In this document: positions 31,806 to 41,101 of the stretch, in pieces
Layout: every line of letters starts with the position of its first letter
How positions within the stretch are numbered: the first letter of the stretch is position 1
Virus record (IMG/VR): IMGVR_UViG_3300025161_000004
Coordinates: 1-64,000 of that record
Length of the DNA: 64,000 nucleotides
Direction: 5' to 3' (one strand)
Origin: a virus
Notes under the pieces: model-generated
Seen by the model: the letters and a program-made list of their open reading frames with translations, nothing else
Told to the model about the DNA's origin: nothing
The model's database searches: none
Position numbers and translations under genes: made by a program

Positions 31806-32132
31806 ATGTATTTAATAATACGTAAGTTCCTTTATGATATTTTAAGAGAAAAGCATTCTCGTAAATTCAGTACAACTAAAACAATTGCACTAGCAGCAGC
31901 ATTTCATTTATTTATTGGATTCATTGTTGGACTTTTGGTAATGTATAAAAATAAAGAGATTGACCATATATTGATAGGTGAGATGAGTGCATTTATTTTA
32001 GTACTATTGGGATTTAAAAATTTTGGTACTAAAAATCAATTAGTTAGTGATGATACCGAATTAAATGATCAAAATAAAAGTACTATTATTATTGATAAAT
32101 CATCAGATTCAGATCAGGAAGGGGTTTTTTAG
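31806..32132 (+). CDS. holin-like membrane protein
   Basis: A 108-residue protein with a basic N terminus (YDILREKHSRKFSTTKT), two membrane helices (IALAAAFHLFIGFIVGLLVM and LIGEMSAFILVLLGF) and a charged Ser/Asp-rich C terminus. That topology is usual for class II holins and similar phage membrane proteins. It is a lone plus-strand gene with its own AGTATTTATA motif, and its stop overlaps the convergent gene by four bases. The holin function is inferred from topology and nearby lysis genes. Confidence 0.6.
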   Translation: MYLIIRKFLYDILREKHSRKFSTTKTIALAAAFHLFIGFIVGLLVMYKNKEIDHILIGEMSAFILVLLGFKNFGTKNQLVSDDTELNDQNKSTIIIDKSSDSDQEGVF

Positions 32133-32515
32133 CATATTCCAGATATCAGATATGATTTATATAAATTATCATTCGTTCTACCAACCATAATGAACTGATA
32201 TTTTTGATCTATTAGTGCAGTAATATCTGTTAAACCATATTTTGTTATCCAATAAATTGTTGGATTACCAATTACTAAATTGTGTTCATCGATATTAATT
32301 TTTAAATCATTTAGTTTAAACAAGTAATTATAATTTATAAGATAATATTCGCCATCAACATTGATTTTGGCAGAAAATTTTGAATTAATGTTATTAGGGG
32401 AATATATAATCTCTTCTACACGACCAATCTTATTATTGATTGATAAGTTTTCTTTACCATATAGTCCTGCAATCAATACCAAATCATTTAACTGTATGTA
32501 ACCTATATTTTTCAA
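32129..32515 (-). CDS. hypothetical protein
   Basis: A 128-residue beta-rich protein (YIQLNDLVLIAGLYGKENLS, KINVDGEYYLINYNYLFKL). It is not recognised. It starts within the stop of the gene upstream (ATGA at 32512-32515). Confidence 0.6.
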   Translation of the reverse strand: MKNIGYIQLNDLVLIAGLYGKENLSINNKIGRVEEIIYSPNNINSKFSAKINVDGEYYLINYNYLFKLNDLKINIDEHNLVIGNPTIYWITKYGLTDITALIDQKYQFIMVGRTNDNLYKSYLISGIC

Positions 32516-32952
32516 AGCCCAAATAAAAAGTCTATCAATTTTCTAAAAATCGATTTTTCTTTTTTTGTTAATTCATTTTTTCTTTTTTCTTCAATCTCAG
32601 CAACTAATAATTCTCCATTTTCAAAAATGTCATCAACATATTCTCTTTTTTTCTTTTCTTGTAAAACAATTTCTTCCTTGATTTGTTTTTCTAATTCTTT
32701 TAAATCTTTAATTTTTAGTTCGATTTCATTAGGGTCAGTGACATCTTGTTCATTAATCATTTTTAATTTAGCTGCGTAAGAATCAACAATATTTTCTTTT
32801 ATTTTTGTGGTTTTATTTATTACTCGTTTGTTATTTTTTTTTGCTTCATTTCTCAAATATTCATCATATTCCCTATATAATTCAGTTGTGGTTTTTAAAT
32901 CACTTGTTTCAGGAATAGGACTTATATTTGGTTTCTTTGTTCTTGAGGTCAT
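32512..32952 (-). CDS. hypothetical coiled-coil protein
   Basis: A 146-residue protein: a proline-rich N terminus (KKPNISPIPETSDL), then a long coiled coil rich in Lys and Glu (EIELKIKDLKELEKQIKEEI) and a hydrophobic C terminus (FRKLIDFLFGL). It could be an assembly or scaffold-type protein; that is not shown. Confidence 0.6.
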   Translation of the reverse strand: MTSRTKKPNISPIPETSDLKTTTELYREYDEYLRNEAKKNNKRVINKTTKIKENIVDSYAAKLKMINEQDVTDPNEIELKIKDLKELEKQIKEEIVLQEKKKREYVDDIFENGELLVAEIEEKRKNELTKKEKSIFRKLIDFLFGL

Positions 32953-32977
32953 GCTATTTATCTTTATCTTAAAATTA

Positions 32978-33448
32978 TTAAAGGCTTTTTAATTTTTCTT
33001 CAAGTTCTGTATGTGCATCATTTTCTTGTTGAATTAACTCATTGTTTAATTCACTAACCTTTTTTTCTATTTCATGGAATGATTTATCTTTCATCTCATC
33101 AAGCTCATCTAAGAAAGATCTTTGTTCTTGAATCAACTTTTCTTTCATTTCAATCATTTTTTTATCAAATTCCTCTTGCATTTTTTGAATTTTTTCATTT
33201 GTGTTAATGATAATTTTACAATATTCTATTAAATCATCAATAACGATTTTATCGTTTTTACCATATATCTTTAGGAGTGTACCCTTTTCAGTTGTAGCAA
33301 CAACTTCACATTCAATGACATTTGTTGCTTTATATGTCCAACTGGCAGGTATTCCTATATTAATGATATATGTTGAATTTTCTACATCACGTTCAACAGA
33401 AAGTAAATATCCGTCCAGTGGTGTTAATATTTCATTAATTGGTTTCAT
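32978..33448 (-). CDS. hypothetical coiled-coil protein
   Basis: A 156-residue protein with a beta-rich domain (LDGYLLSVERDVENSTYIIN...CEVVATTEKGTLLKIYG) followed by about 80 residues of coiled coil. The domain-plus-stalk layout suggests a structural or adaptor protein. It forms a tight leftward cluster with the four genes around it. Confidence 0.6.
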   Translation of the reverse strand: MKPINEILTPLDGYLLSVERDVENSTYIINIGIPASWTYKATNVIECEVVATTEKGTLLKIYGKNDKIVIDDLIEYCKIIINTNEKIQKMQEEFDKKMIEMKEKLIQEQRSFLDELDEMKDKSFHEIEKKVSELNNELIQQENDAHTELEEKLKSL

Positions 33449-33451
33449 AAA

Positions 33452-33649
33452 CTATAATAAATAACTAAATATTAATGCTATCGATAGGAAAAATATAGTT
33501 TTTTCAATCTTAGATAAATTAAAAACCACATCTTTATTTTCTACTGTTCTTGCATAGTATTTCGCAAAAAATATTATAATAATTTGAATAACGTTAAATA
33601 AAGATGCAAAAAATATAAATTGATAAAAATCATTTATAAAATCTATCAT
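33452..33649 (-). CDS. small membrane protein
   Basis: A 65-residue protein with two hydrophobic segments (FIFFASLFNVIQIIIIFFAK and IFFLSIALIFSYLL). It is not recognised. Confidence 0.6.
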   Translation of the reverse strand: MIDFINDFYQFIFFASLFNVIQIIIIFFAKYYARTVENKDVVFNLSKIEKTIFFLSIALIFSYLL

Positions 33650-33652
33650 AGA

Positions 33653-33889
33653 CTATTCATTTGGATTTTCTGCTGCTTCAGCTTCTTGTTTTTCTGGCAA
33701 CATCACATCAAGAATTTTTGCACATTGCACGATTTCATTTATTTTTATTAATTGCTTTTTCATTAAAGAAACTCTTATAGAATGAGGAATCGAATTATCA
33801 TCCAATAAACGATAAAATTCTGAATCTGCAAAATATTTTTCCGTTTGCAATATTGCTAAAATGTCATTTTTTACTTGTTTTGGCTGCAT
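33653..33889 (-). CDS. hypothetical helical protein
   Basis: A 78-residue soluble protein (NDILAILQTEKYFADSEFYR...IVQCAKILDVMLPEKQEAEA). It is first of the 33889-32129 gene set, which is preceded by an AGTATTTATA motif. The function is unknown. Confidence 0.6.
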   Translation of the reverse strand: MQPKQVKNDILAILQTEKYFADSEFYRLLDDNSIPHSIRVSLMKKQLIKINEIVQCAKILDVMLPEKQEAEAAENPNE

Positions 33890-33921
33890 TTTAATAGTTT
33901 TTATATTTAATTATAATTTTC

Positions 33922-33931
33922 TATAAATACT
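33922..33931 (-). promoter_or_regulatory. AGTATTTATA promoter-like motif
   Basis: Sense AGTATTTATA, 32 bases upstream of the five-gene set read from 33889 to 32129. Confidence 0.5.
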
Positions 33932-33970
33932 CTCAAATATATGAAAATTATAAAAAAAAATCAAACAATT

Positions 33971-34456
33971 CTACATAAAAGTCTCATGACACTTATTTTT
34001 CATCATAAGACTCTTATCAAATATCTCATATAATTCAACCAATACCTCAAATGTTCTCTTATTTTTAGCTTTAATACCTGATTTTAAATCAAAAATCTGA
34101 TCCCAAAATTTTATATAATTACTAATATCAGGAATTTTTTCTAATTTATAAAATTGATTATAAAAATATAACAGAAAATACCCATAGAGTTCTTTATTAT
34201 CTCTAAATGAAATCTCTTCTTCTTCAAATTCTGATACTACTTTATAGAAACACCATTTATAATGTCCCTCGATATCCTCATCTGAGGATATATACTCATT
34301 ACCCAAATACGTGTCAAATATGTTATTAATCAAATTAATAACAAAATCTCTATATAGTTCAACTCGTTCAGGTAAAATATTATTATTTTTTAATTTTTTC
34401 ATCATTTCTAATTCACTTAGTAAATCGTTGATGTTTTCTATTGTAACTATTTTCAT
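33971..34456 (-). CDS. hypothetical protein
   Basis: A 161-residue helical, acidic protein (ENINDLLSELEMMKKLKNNN...FEEEEISFRDNKELYGYFLL). It is not recognised. The gene stands between the amidase and the coiled-coil cluster. Confidence 0.6.
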   Translation of the reverse strand: MKIVTIENINDLLSELEMMKKLKNNNILPERVELYRDFVINLINNIFDTYLGNEYISSDEDIEGHYKWCFYKVVSEFEEEEISFRDNKELYGYFLLYFYNQFYKLEKIPDISNYIKFWDQIFDLKSGIKAKNKRTFEVLVELYEIFDKSLMMKNKCHETFM

Positions 34457-34503
34457 AAATAATTTATTTGGGAAATATAATCATTATGTAATCATATGTC
34501 AAA

Positions 34504-35409
34504 TTAGTCCATTAATCTTGCAGCAACATCCTTGAATGGGAATGCTGGAGATAAATCTTCTTTATCTAATCTAACATTTGCATGGTTATATATCCCTTCA
34601 TATTTATTTGAAAAAATTTCTTCAGGATTATATTCACAATTATCAATAAAATTACTTTTAATATTATATTCCCTACATAGATATTTTAATAACCATACAG
34701 TAGCATCTATTTGTTGTTTACTATACGGTGCAAAATAATAATAACCTCTCCATCCCTTTTCATAATAGAATGGCGTATCATTGATTCTGTTGTATGGTAT
34801 AGCGACTTTACCTGAATACCAAAAAAATTTATTACCAATTTTTTTCATTGAACCCTCATTACATAGTTCAATACCGATTGATTGTTTATCTAAAAAATTT
34901 TTTGATCTTCCCAATCCAAGATGGTATGCCCAATACTTAGGATCGAAATGCTGATATATATTCCCTGCATAATCGATACTAAATGCTGTTGACACTCTAC
35001 CATTCTTTGCGGTAAATTCCTCTGTATTTCTACTATTCCACCATCCAACATGATTCATGGACGGTTTATCTTTTGTTCCCTTAACTACAGTCCAGCCATT
35101 AGTATGATGTAATACTATATTCTTTTTCAAAAAGATTTCTTTATAATAAGAAAACTCATTAACTAAGTATGATGTAGTATTTATTGCGCTAACAAAATCT
35201 TCAACCTCATTATTTAATAATGCAGTCCAAGTCATCTTACCTACAATACCATCAGCTTTTAGTTTTGCTTTATTCTGAAAGTCAATTACTGCATCTTCAG
35301 TTTTATCGTCAAAAACACCATTAACATCAATCTTATATCCTCTTTGATTTAGAATTATTTGAAGTGTCCTAACTGAATCATTCTTAGCACCTATCCTTAA
35401 TACATCCAT
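34504..35409 (-). CDS. N-acetylmuramoyl-L-alanine amidase with peptidoglycan-binding domain
   Basis: A 301-residue endolysin-type enzyme. Residues 1-65 are a PG_binding_1 domain (VRTLQIILNQRGYKIDVNGV, AVIDFQNKAKLKADGIVG). Residues about 85-295 are an Amidase_2 domain with zinc ligands visible as NIVLHHTNGW, then WAYHLGLG, SIGIELCNEG and IYNHANV, followed by DLSPAFPF. All key His residues are present, so it should be active on host peptidoglycan. It is preceded by AGTATTTATA, and a degenerate paralogue lies at 40469. Confidence 0.9.
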   Translation of the reverse strand: MDVLRIGAKNDSVRTLQIILNQRGYKIDVNGVFDDKTEDAVIDFQNKAKLKADGIVGKMTWTALLNNEVEDFVSAINTTSYLVNEFSYYKEIFLKKNIVLHHTNGWTVVKGTKDKPSMNHVGWWNSRNTEEFTAKNGRVSTAFSIDYAGNIYQHFDPKYWAYHLGLGRSKNFLDKQSIGIELCNEGSMKKIGNKFFWYSGKVAIPYNRINDTPFYYEKGWRGYYYFAPYSKQQIDATVWLLKYLCREYNIKSNFIDNCEYNPEEIFSNKYEGIYNHANVRLDKEDLSPAFPFKDVAARLMD

Positions 35410-35425
35410 AAACCCGCTATTTATC

Positions 35426-35435
35426 TATAAATACT
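35426..35435 (-). promoter_or_regulatory. AGTATTTATA promoter-like motif
   Basis: Sense AGTATTTATA, 16 bases before the amidase start and directly after the terminator of the upstream gene. Confidence 0.55.
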
Positions 35436-35446
35436 ATTTTTTTAAA

Positions 35447-35478
35447 ATAAAAAGGGAAAGCAATTACTTTCCCTTTTC
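35447..35478 (-). terminator. intrinsic terminator
   Basis: On the minus strand AAAGGGAAAG pairs with CTTTCCCTTT around a six-base loop, followed by a T-rich tail. It ends the 1071-residue protein gene. Confidence 0.75.
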
Positions 35479-35513
35479 TCAGTCATTTATGATATGAATA
35501 TATCAAATAATAA

Positions 35514-38500
35514 TTATTTTATTTTCTTGTTTTGAATATATTTTCTTGGGTCATATTTAATCAAATGCATCATTTTATCCATATTTTGTAACTTAGTTTC
35601 ATCATTTCTAACACTTTCGCTAATTACCTGAGTATTTTTAACTCTATAAAATTTACCATTTTTATGATATAAATTATAAGCACTTATAAAGTCTTTATAT
35701 GAGTGGTTTTCTTCAACCATAGAAGTATAACTATTACCCATACCATCTGTTAAAACTTTTTGGTATGATGAATCGATTTTATCTAGTTCAATACATTCAT
35801 TTAGCTTTATATCAACAAATTTATACTTCCCTAATTCATCGATATATTTACCAGATATAATCGATTCATTATTATACCCTTTCTTATATTTATTATTATC
35901 AAGTTTTTCTTTCCCTATTGAAGCAGGTTGTACATCTTTATTGTACATTGGTGCTTTAGATTTATACTCCATCTTTTTTTGACGCAATTCATAAATCGCA
36001 TCACCTAAATCCGCTTTCATTCTTTTTTCGAATTTTTCTGATGGTTTATTATCATAGACAATATCTTGCATACCATCACCTCTATTCATTGCTAATTCAA
36101 GCATTTCTTCTTTAGATAAATTCCTTTTAGGAATTTCATCACCTCCTTCATTGGCTGAATTACCAACATTCTTAAATGCTTCTCCCTTGGTTTTCTTTAG
36201 GGTCTCTTTTTCAATATCCTGTGCTAACTTATAAGGATTGTCTCCAACTTCTTGAGTTAACTCACTTGACTTTGGATATGATTCCAAATCAATTACATCA
36301 TTAAAGCTTGAATTTTTAATATCTGATTTAAAATTCTTTTCGTTTGCATCCTTTAATCTATCAAGATTAACTAATGCAGAGTGTCTTCTTTCTTCGTTAA
36401 CCATTTGATTTAATTTATTTAAGTGTTTTTTGTAAAATTCTAACTCTTTATTTATACTTTCTTCTAATGATTCACCAAAAGATGAAAATTGAGATGTTGA
36501 TGTTTGCTTAACCATTGAAGTATTATTACCACTAACCATAGATGGGTTTTGTGGTTCAATTATAGATTCTTTAACTGATTGTTTCCATTGTTTAGTATTA
36601 TCACCAGTCTTAACAGGTTTCGATTCTACTTTACCTTTTACTGGTTTATTAAAACCTGTCGATTCACCAACATACTTCTTTTTGTAATCTACTTTAGGAT
36701 TATATTCAATATTGTCAATTACTTTAACCATAGATATCGCATCACCATCACTTATTTCTCCATTAATCCATCTCCAATAAACATCCTCATTATTAAATGA
36801 TAGAAAATATTCCAAATTAGTTCTATCATATTTTTCTGATTCATTAACTTTTTCGGGTAAACCTTTATGTTCAGTCGATGCAAAATCCTCTACATCTGAA
36901 GGTTTCATAGATGCTGCAGCTTTAGCTACAGCAGGACTTGGATTTTTTAACAGACCTTTTTGGGCTGCTCTAACCATGCCCATAAATCTTTGTTGTTTTC
37001 GTGATACTGCTCTCTCATTTATATTTGACTTATCTACTATATCTTTCCATGACGTATCATCAGTCAAATAATGTATAATTTTATTTAGTAGCGAAATGTT
37101 TTCACGTGCTTCTGAATTAGAAGATGCCATCGCATGATTGTTCGCTCTAATCAGTTTCACAGTATCCAATAAATCTTCTTCGGATATATTATTTAATACA
37201 GTAAATTGATGGATAGCATCTTTAATTTCATGATAATTTTTAGCATGTTTCAGTTTATCACCTAAATTATATAATTGACTCAACTTAAGACCTTTAAATG
37301 ATTCATCGATATGTTTTGATTCAGAAATTCCCATTTCTGATTCGGCTGAATTATATAATGCATCAATTTCCGTATCTGTCATCGCTTCAAGATCTTTCTC
37401 AACTGTTGGAGATACATTATCTTGAAATACTTTGTCTTTATTTTGAAGTATAAATGCTATCTTATCTTCTTTAGTGTGTGCGTGATGTTCATTCATTGAC
37501 TTTAAAAATTGTGGATCTACTAAAGCACCCAATGTTTTCATTTGCTTAGTAATTCTTGGATCAACAATACTTCTATCCACAAGTAAAGAATATTGTGCTA
37601 ACAATGATACTAAATATTCAGCATTACCCTCTAAATCAGATAATATAGATTTTAATGGCACTCTACTGGAATTATCGATAAATTGAGTTATGAGACTTTC
37701 ATCATCCATGCTGCTGTGGAATTCTTTTTGTTTTCTAAATAGAGATTTTTTCGCATCTAAAATTTTAGATGTTTTATTTTTTAAATTTACTATACTATTT
37801 TTTGTTTGAAATAAATCATCAATCCAAGTTTCATGAATAATTTCTTCCTTAGTGGATTTACCGTTATCATCATTATGAGATGTCATACCTTCTGGTACAC
37901 AATTAGGAACTTTTTTACCATCTTTCTCCTTAAAACCAATCATTTCATACCCATCCCAACAAGGATCAGCATCCTCATTTAATGTATTTATGTATTCTTT
38001 AAATACACTAGAGTCAGTTAAATATGAACCGTCCTTTAAAGCATTTTCTAAAACTATACCACCCATCCACGCAGGTTTATTATTTGCTGGTTTACCATTT
38101 TTAGACCATACTACTGGCGTACTATATTGACCAGATGATGCAGATGTTGTCGTTTCATCTATTTTTTTATGTAATGATGGTGTATACGAACCTGCACTAG
38201 CAGAACCAGTAGTTTCTTCAACTTTATTCACATTATTTTGATTTTCTTCTTTATTTTCCTTTTCTATTGGTAGTTTTTTATTTTTTTTTATTTTTTCTTT
38301 TAATTGATTAATACCACTTTGATCCCTTCTTTTCTTTTTGACTGGTACTGTCATTTTATATTTTTGAAGATATTTCGGACTATTCAATACATAATCATTG
38401 AATATGATATTCATTAAGGTTTCGTTCCAGTGATACCCATATCTATCTTTACCTTCAATGGCTAATTTTTCATATACTGCGGAAAGTTTAGGGTCGCCAT

Positions 38501-38729
38501 GAACAAGAGCCTCCATTTTTGGAAGTTTAAATATTTTCCTTTTTAAACCTAACTCATTTTCATTTAAGGATAGATCAATTTCCTTTAAGACATCTGGGTT
38601 AACACCTCTACTATTAATCTGCTGTTTAAAATCAGTATCGATTTTTTTACCGATTTCGGTAGGCTTTTTAAGTGTATTTTTTAGTTTTAAATCCTCAAGT
38701 CCCATTTTTTTTATATTTCTTTTTTCCAA
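35514..38729 (-). CDS. large virion-type protein, function unknown
   Basis: A 1071-residue, mostly hydrophilic protein. The N-terminal part includes HGDPKLSAVYEKLAIEGKDR and YGYHWNETLMNIIFNDYVLN, then repeats GSASAGSYTP/TSASSGQYSTPVVW and the segment DPCWDGYEMIGFKEKDGKK..PNCVP. This last motif is typical of large structural-region proteins in giant phages. The rest is helical and charged with low-complexity linkers. It sits near amidases and a spanin-like gene. It is a likely virion or head-associated protein; identity is unproven. Confidence 0.7.
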   Translation of the reverse strand: MEKRNIKKMGLEDLKLKNTLKKPTEIGKKIDTDFKQQINSRGVNPDVLKEIDLSLNENELGLKRKIFKLPKMEALVHGDPKLSAVYEKLAIEGKDRYGYHWNETLMNIIFNDYVLNSPKYLQKYKMTVPVKKKRRDQSGINQLKEKIKKNKKLPIEKENKEENQNNVNKVEETTGSASAGSYTPSLHKKIDETTTSASSGQYSTPVVWSKNGKPANNKPAWMGGIVLENALKDGSYLTDSSVFKEYINTLNEDADPCWDGYEMIGFKEKDGKKVPNCVPEGMTSHNDDNGKSTKEEIIHETWIDDLFQTKNSIVNLKNKTSKILDAKKSLFRKQKEFHSSMDDESLITQFIDNSSRVPLKSILSDLEGNAEYLVSLLAQYSLLVDRSIVDPRITKQMKTLGALVDPQFLKSMNEHHAHTKEDKIAFILQNKDKVFQDNVSPTVEKDLEAMTDTEIDALYNSAESEMGISESKHIDESFKGLKLSQLYNLGDKLKHAKNYHEIKDAIHQFTVLNNISEEDLLDTVKLIRANNHAMASSNSEARENISLLNKIIHYLTDDTSWKDIVDKSNINERAVSRKQQRFMGMVRAAQKGLLKNPSPAVAKAAASMKPSDVEDFASTEHKGLPEKVNESEKYDRTNLEYFLSFNNEDVYWRWINGEISDGDAISMVKVIDNIEYNPKVDYKKKYVGESTGFNKPVKGKVESKPVKTGDNTKQWKQSVKESIIEPQNPSMVSGNNTSMVKQTSTSQFSSFGESLEESINKELEFYKKHLNKLNQMVNEERRHSALVNLDRLKDANEKNFKSDIKNSSFNDVIDLESYPKSSELTQEVGDNPYKLAQDIEKETLKKTKGEAFKNVGNSANEGGDEIPKRNLSKEEMLELAMNRGDGMQDIVYDNKPSEKFEKRMKADLGDAIYELRQKKMEYKSKAPMYNKDVQPASIGKEKLDNNKYKKGYNNESIISGKYIDELGKYKFVDIKLNECIELDKIDSSYQKVLTDGMGNSYTSMVEENHSYKDFISAYNLYHKNGKFYRVKNTQVISESVRNDETKLQNMDKMMHLIKYDPRKYIQNKKIK

Positions 38730-38920
38730 ATCATTCTTTTTAGATATAATGTTTTAAATAAGGCTTCTAACGCATCCTTAGCTATATTCAAAGTTTCTTT
38801 ATTTGAACTCGAACTGTCTTTTTTTAAAAGACTACCTATTCTTTTATCGAGTTCAGAATCTAGAACTTCGTCAATTTGATCTCTAATTAGAGATTTTAGT
38901 TCAGTTTTAGTTAGATCCAT
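38711..38920 (-). CDS. hypothetical helical protein
   Basis: A 69-residue protein (MDLTKTELKSLIRDQIDEVL...KDALEALFKTLYLKRMIWKK). The Met at 38920 is preferred, since it leaves 17 bases to the AGTATTTAT motif, while the Met at 38935 would leave two. Short proteins ending in LF.TLY.KR..W often precede virion genes in large phages. It overlaps the 1071-residue protein gene by 19 bases. Confidence 0.6.
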   Translation of the reverse strand: MDLTKTELKSLIRDQIDEVLDSELDKRIGSLLKKDSSSSNKETLNIAKDALEALFKTLYLKRMIWKKEI

Positions 38921-38937
38921 AGAAACACTTATCATAA

Positions 38938-38946
38938 ATAAATACT
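38938..38946 (-). promoter_or_regulatory. AGTATTTAT promoter-like motif
   Basis: Sense AGTATTTAT for the minus-strand operon 38920-35514. A second copy in the opposite direction at 38988 makes this a divergent promoter pair. Confidence 0.55.
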
Positions 38947-38987
38947 TATTAGGTGTTCAAAAACTATTAATTTTAAAATAGATAGAA

Positions 38988-38997
38988 AGTATTTATA
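38988..38997 (+). promoter_or_regulatory. AGTATTTATA promoter-like motif
   Basis: AGTATTTATA, 12 bases before the plus-strand gene at 39010. Confidence 0.55.
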
Positions 38998-39009
38998 AAA
39001 AAATGTAAA

Positions 39010-39555
39010 ATGGCACAAAATAAAGATTATATCGAAATGAGAGAACTCCTTAATAGAATTCGTCATGCCAATAAAGGTATCGAATACACTTCTAAAAAGT
39101 CAATGGAACATAATGAGAATAATGGGAATTTGACTATTCGTGAAATGAAAAGGAGAATCCAGAAATCAGAATACTTTAAAAATAATATTAGCGAAGCCGA
39201 CGAGAATGAATTAATGGGTGACAGGGAAGAAATTAGTTTTGAGGATGAAATAAAGGAACAAGAAAAACTAAAAAATTATTTAAGAAATAATAATGTCACA
39301 ATTAAATTCGAACCACTTGAAATATATCAAAATGGAGTATTTTGGGGTGGCACTATTGATGGTCAAATTATGTTTGCATATAGAGTGACACCCGAAGAGT
39401 CGACAAGTGGTATTGACATTGAATATCTTGAGGGTTTTGATCCTAATGATCCAGAAAACAATGAAATAATTGAGAAATTAAAACGTTACTACAATGACTT
39501 CTACAAATATTGGCGTGATTCAGAAATTTATTCAAAAGATCAAGATAGATTATAA
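39010..39555 (+). CDS. conserved phage protein
   Basis: A 181-residue protein with a charged helical N-terminal half and a beta-rich C-terminal half (IYQNGVFWGGTIDGQIMFAY, then a terminal helix KRYYNDFYKYWRDSEIYSK). Proteins of this layout occur beside structural genes of large Bacteroidota phages. The function is unknown. It overlaps the next gene by 62 bases. Confidence 0.65.
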   Translation: MAQNKDYIEMRELLNRIRHANKGIEYTSKKSMEHNENNGNLTIREMKRRIQKSEYFKNNISEADENELMGDREEISFEDEIKEQEKLKNYLRNNNVTIKFEPLEIYQNGVFWGGTIDGQIMFAYRVTPEESTSGIDIEYLEGFDPNDPENNEIIEKLKRYYNDFYKYWRDSEIYSKDQDRL

Positions 39556-40300
39556 ATCCATACTAATAATAATTCTTATTTTATTAATAATTAGTGGTTA
39601 TAATTATCATATTTCTAAAATAAATAAATTAAAAGCTGATAAGGGTATTAGTGATAAACTCAACGCAGCATTAACAGACACATTAAGAGTTTATGTTAGT
39701 AAAAACAACACGCTTAAATATGAAAAACTCGCAATGCAAGCTGATATTAATCAACTAAAAAATAGTAATATTACTTTATCGAAGGAAAAACAAATTTTAC
39801 TAAATAAAGTAGAAAAAATAAATAAAGACAAAATCGTTTTAACTGCTACAATAATAAAACAAAAATTTGTTATTGATTCATTAACAAATATAATTAAAAG
39901 TGATGGTGGTTGGTTCGATTCTACCACAGTTCTTTTTAAGAAAGAAAATAATGATACCATCAATTATACAATTAGAATTGTTAATGTAGCACCAGTCGAT
40001 AATGAAACACCTCGAATGTTAATTGATTGGTTAGAAATACCTAATGATATTACAGTTGCATTTCATTGGGATAAAGATAAGAGAAGAAATTATCCTGTTA
40101 GTGTTAGTGTGGAAAACTCAAATCCGTTAATGAAAGTTAACAACATCGAAGCCTATGCTATTCCAGAACTTCAAAAGGAAGATGTTAAACCTACACTTTG
40201 GCAAAAAGTAAAAAGTGGAATAAAGAAATTTAAGGATGATATTATTGTTTTTGGTTTAGGATTTTTAGCAGGTGCTGGTTTTGCAACGGCTGGAAACTAA
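39494..40300 (+). CDS. spanin-like membrane-anchored coiled-coil protein
   Basis: A 268-residue protein: a short basic N terminus, one membrane helix (SILIIILILLIISGYNYHI, about residues 22-40), a coiled coil of about 90 residues (KLADKGISDKL to QKFVIDSLTNIIK), a beta-rich periplasmic domain and a Gly-rich hydrophobic C terminus (DDIIVFGLGFLAGAGFA). Inner-membrane anchor plus coiled coil is the design of Rz-type i-spanins. No separate outer-membrane lipoprotein was found next to it. The assignment is by architecture. Confidence 0.55.
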   Translation: MTSTNIGVIQKFIQKIKIDYKSILIIILILLIISGYNYHISKINKLKADKGISDKLNAALTDTLRVYVSKNNTLKYEKLAMQADINQLKNSNITLSKEKQILLNKVEKINKDKIVLTATIIKQKFVIDSLTNIIKSDGGWFDSTTVLFKKENNDTINYTIRIVNVAPVDNETPRMLIDWLEIPNDITVAFHWDKDKRRNYPVSVSVENSNPLMKVNNIEAYAIPELQKEDVKPTLWQKVKSGIKKFKDDIIVFGLGFLAGAGFATAGN

Positions 40301-40468
40301 ATACAGAATCTAAGATATTTTATATCTAATAAAATAGTGTGAGTATTAAATATTTCTACTAATTATTTTTTTATAAAAAATGTGTCTACACTAATTTATT
40401 GTATAGATTAAGTGGATTGAATTACTATAATCTAATACAAATAACAATGATTTAATTATTTTATTTTC

Positions 40469-41101
40469 TTATGATTTTTCTTGTAATGGAATATCTAATT
40501 CCTTTAGAAACTTTTTAAAATCGAAAGAAGGATTCAAATCAAAATAATCAATATCAAAATTACTTCTAGTAACAATACCTTTAAAATCTGCTGTATTTTC
40601 ATAGTGTGAATTATATCCAAGACAGTCCACTTTTATATTGAATTTATCACATAAATAACCACAAAGCATTACTGTCGAATTAAATTGTTCTTTAGTATAT
40701 GCTTCCCAATATCTATACCCTTTCCAATTTTTTTCAAATACATTATTTTCTGGACAAATATCATTACTCCAACTTAAAAAGTTATTTGATTCATAATCAA
40801 AATACACCATACCCATATTCTCAAGTACAATCGAAATTGATTTTTTATCAATTTCCTTCACACCCATAAAGTCACTATAATATTTTGGGTTATAATGCTC
40901 GTATATTTTACCATCTCTTGAAATAGTGTATGTGTTCCAACTCTTAGTAAGACCATAATCTTTTCTTTTAAGATGTACTATATGGTAGTTACTTTTTCTT
41001 AAACTACCTGCAAGTATGATTTGTGATTTTTCATACTCAATTTTATAGTAATTATTATCGGATATTTTATATTCTTCGGTATTAATTAACATCTGTATCA
41101 T
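40469..41101 (-). CDS. Amidase_2 homologue lacking zinc ligands
   Basis: A 210-residue protein parallel to the amidase at 34504: DGKIYEHYNPKYY matches AGNIYQHFDPKYW, KSISIVLENMG matches QSIGIELCNEG, WKGYRYWEAYTKEQFNSTVM matches WRGYYYFAPYSKQQIDATVW. The zinc positions are changed: LHHT becomes LAGS, YHLG becomes DFMG, and YNHANV becomes VTRSNF. It cannot bind the catalytic zinc as its paralogue does, so it is probably a structural or peptidoglycan-binding protein. It lacks the PG-binding domain. Confidence 0.75.
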   Translation of the reverse strand: MIQMLINTEEYKISDNNYYKIEYEKSQIILAGSLRKSNYHIVHLKRKDYGLTKSWNTYTISRDGKIYEHYNPKYYSDFMGVKEIDKKSISIVLENMGMVYFDYESNNFLSWSNDICPENNVFEKNWKGYRYWEAYTKEQFNSTVMLCGYLCDKFNIKVDCLGYNSHYENTADFKGIVTRSNFDIDYFDLNPSFDFKKFLKELDIPLQEKS

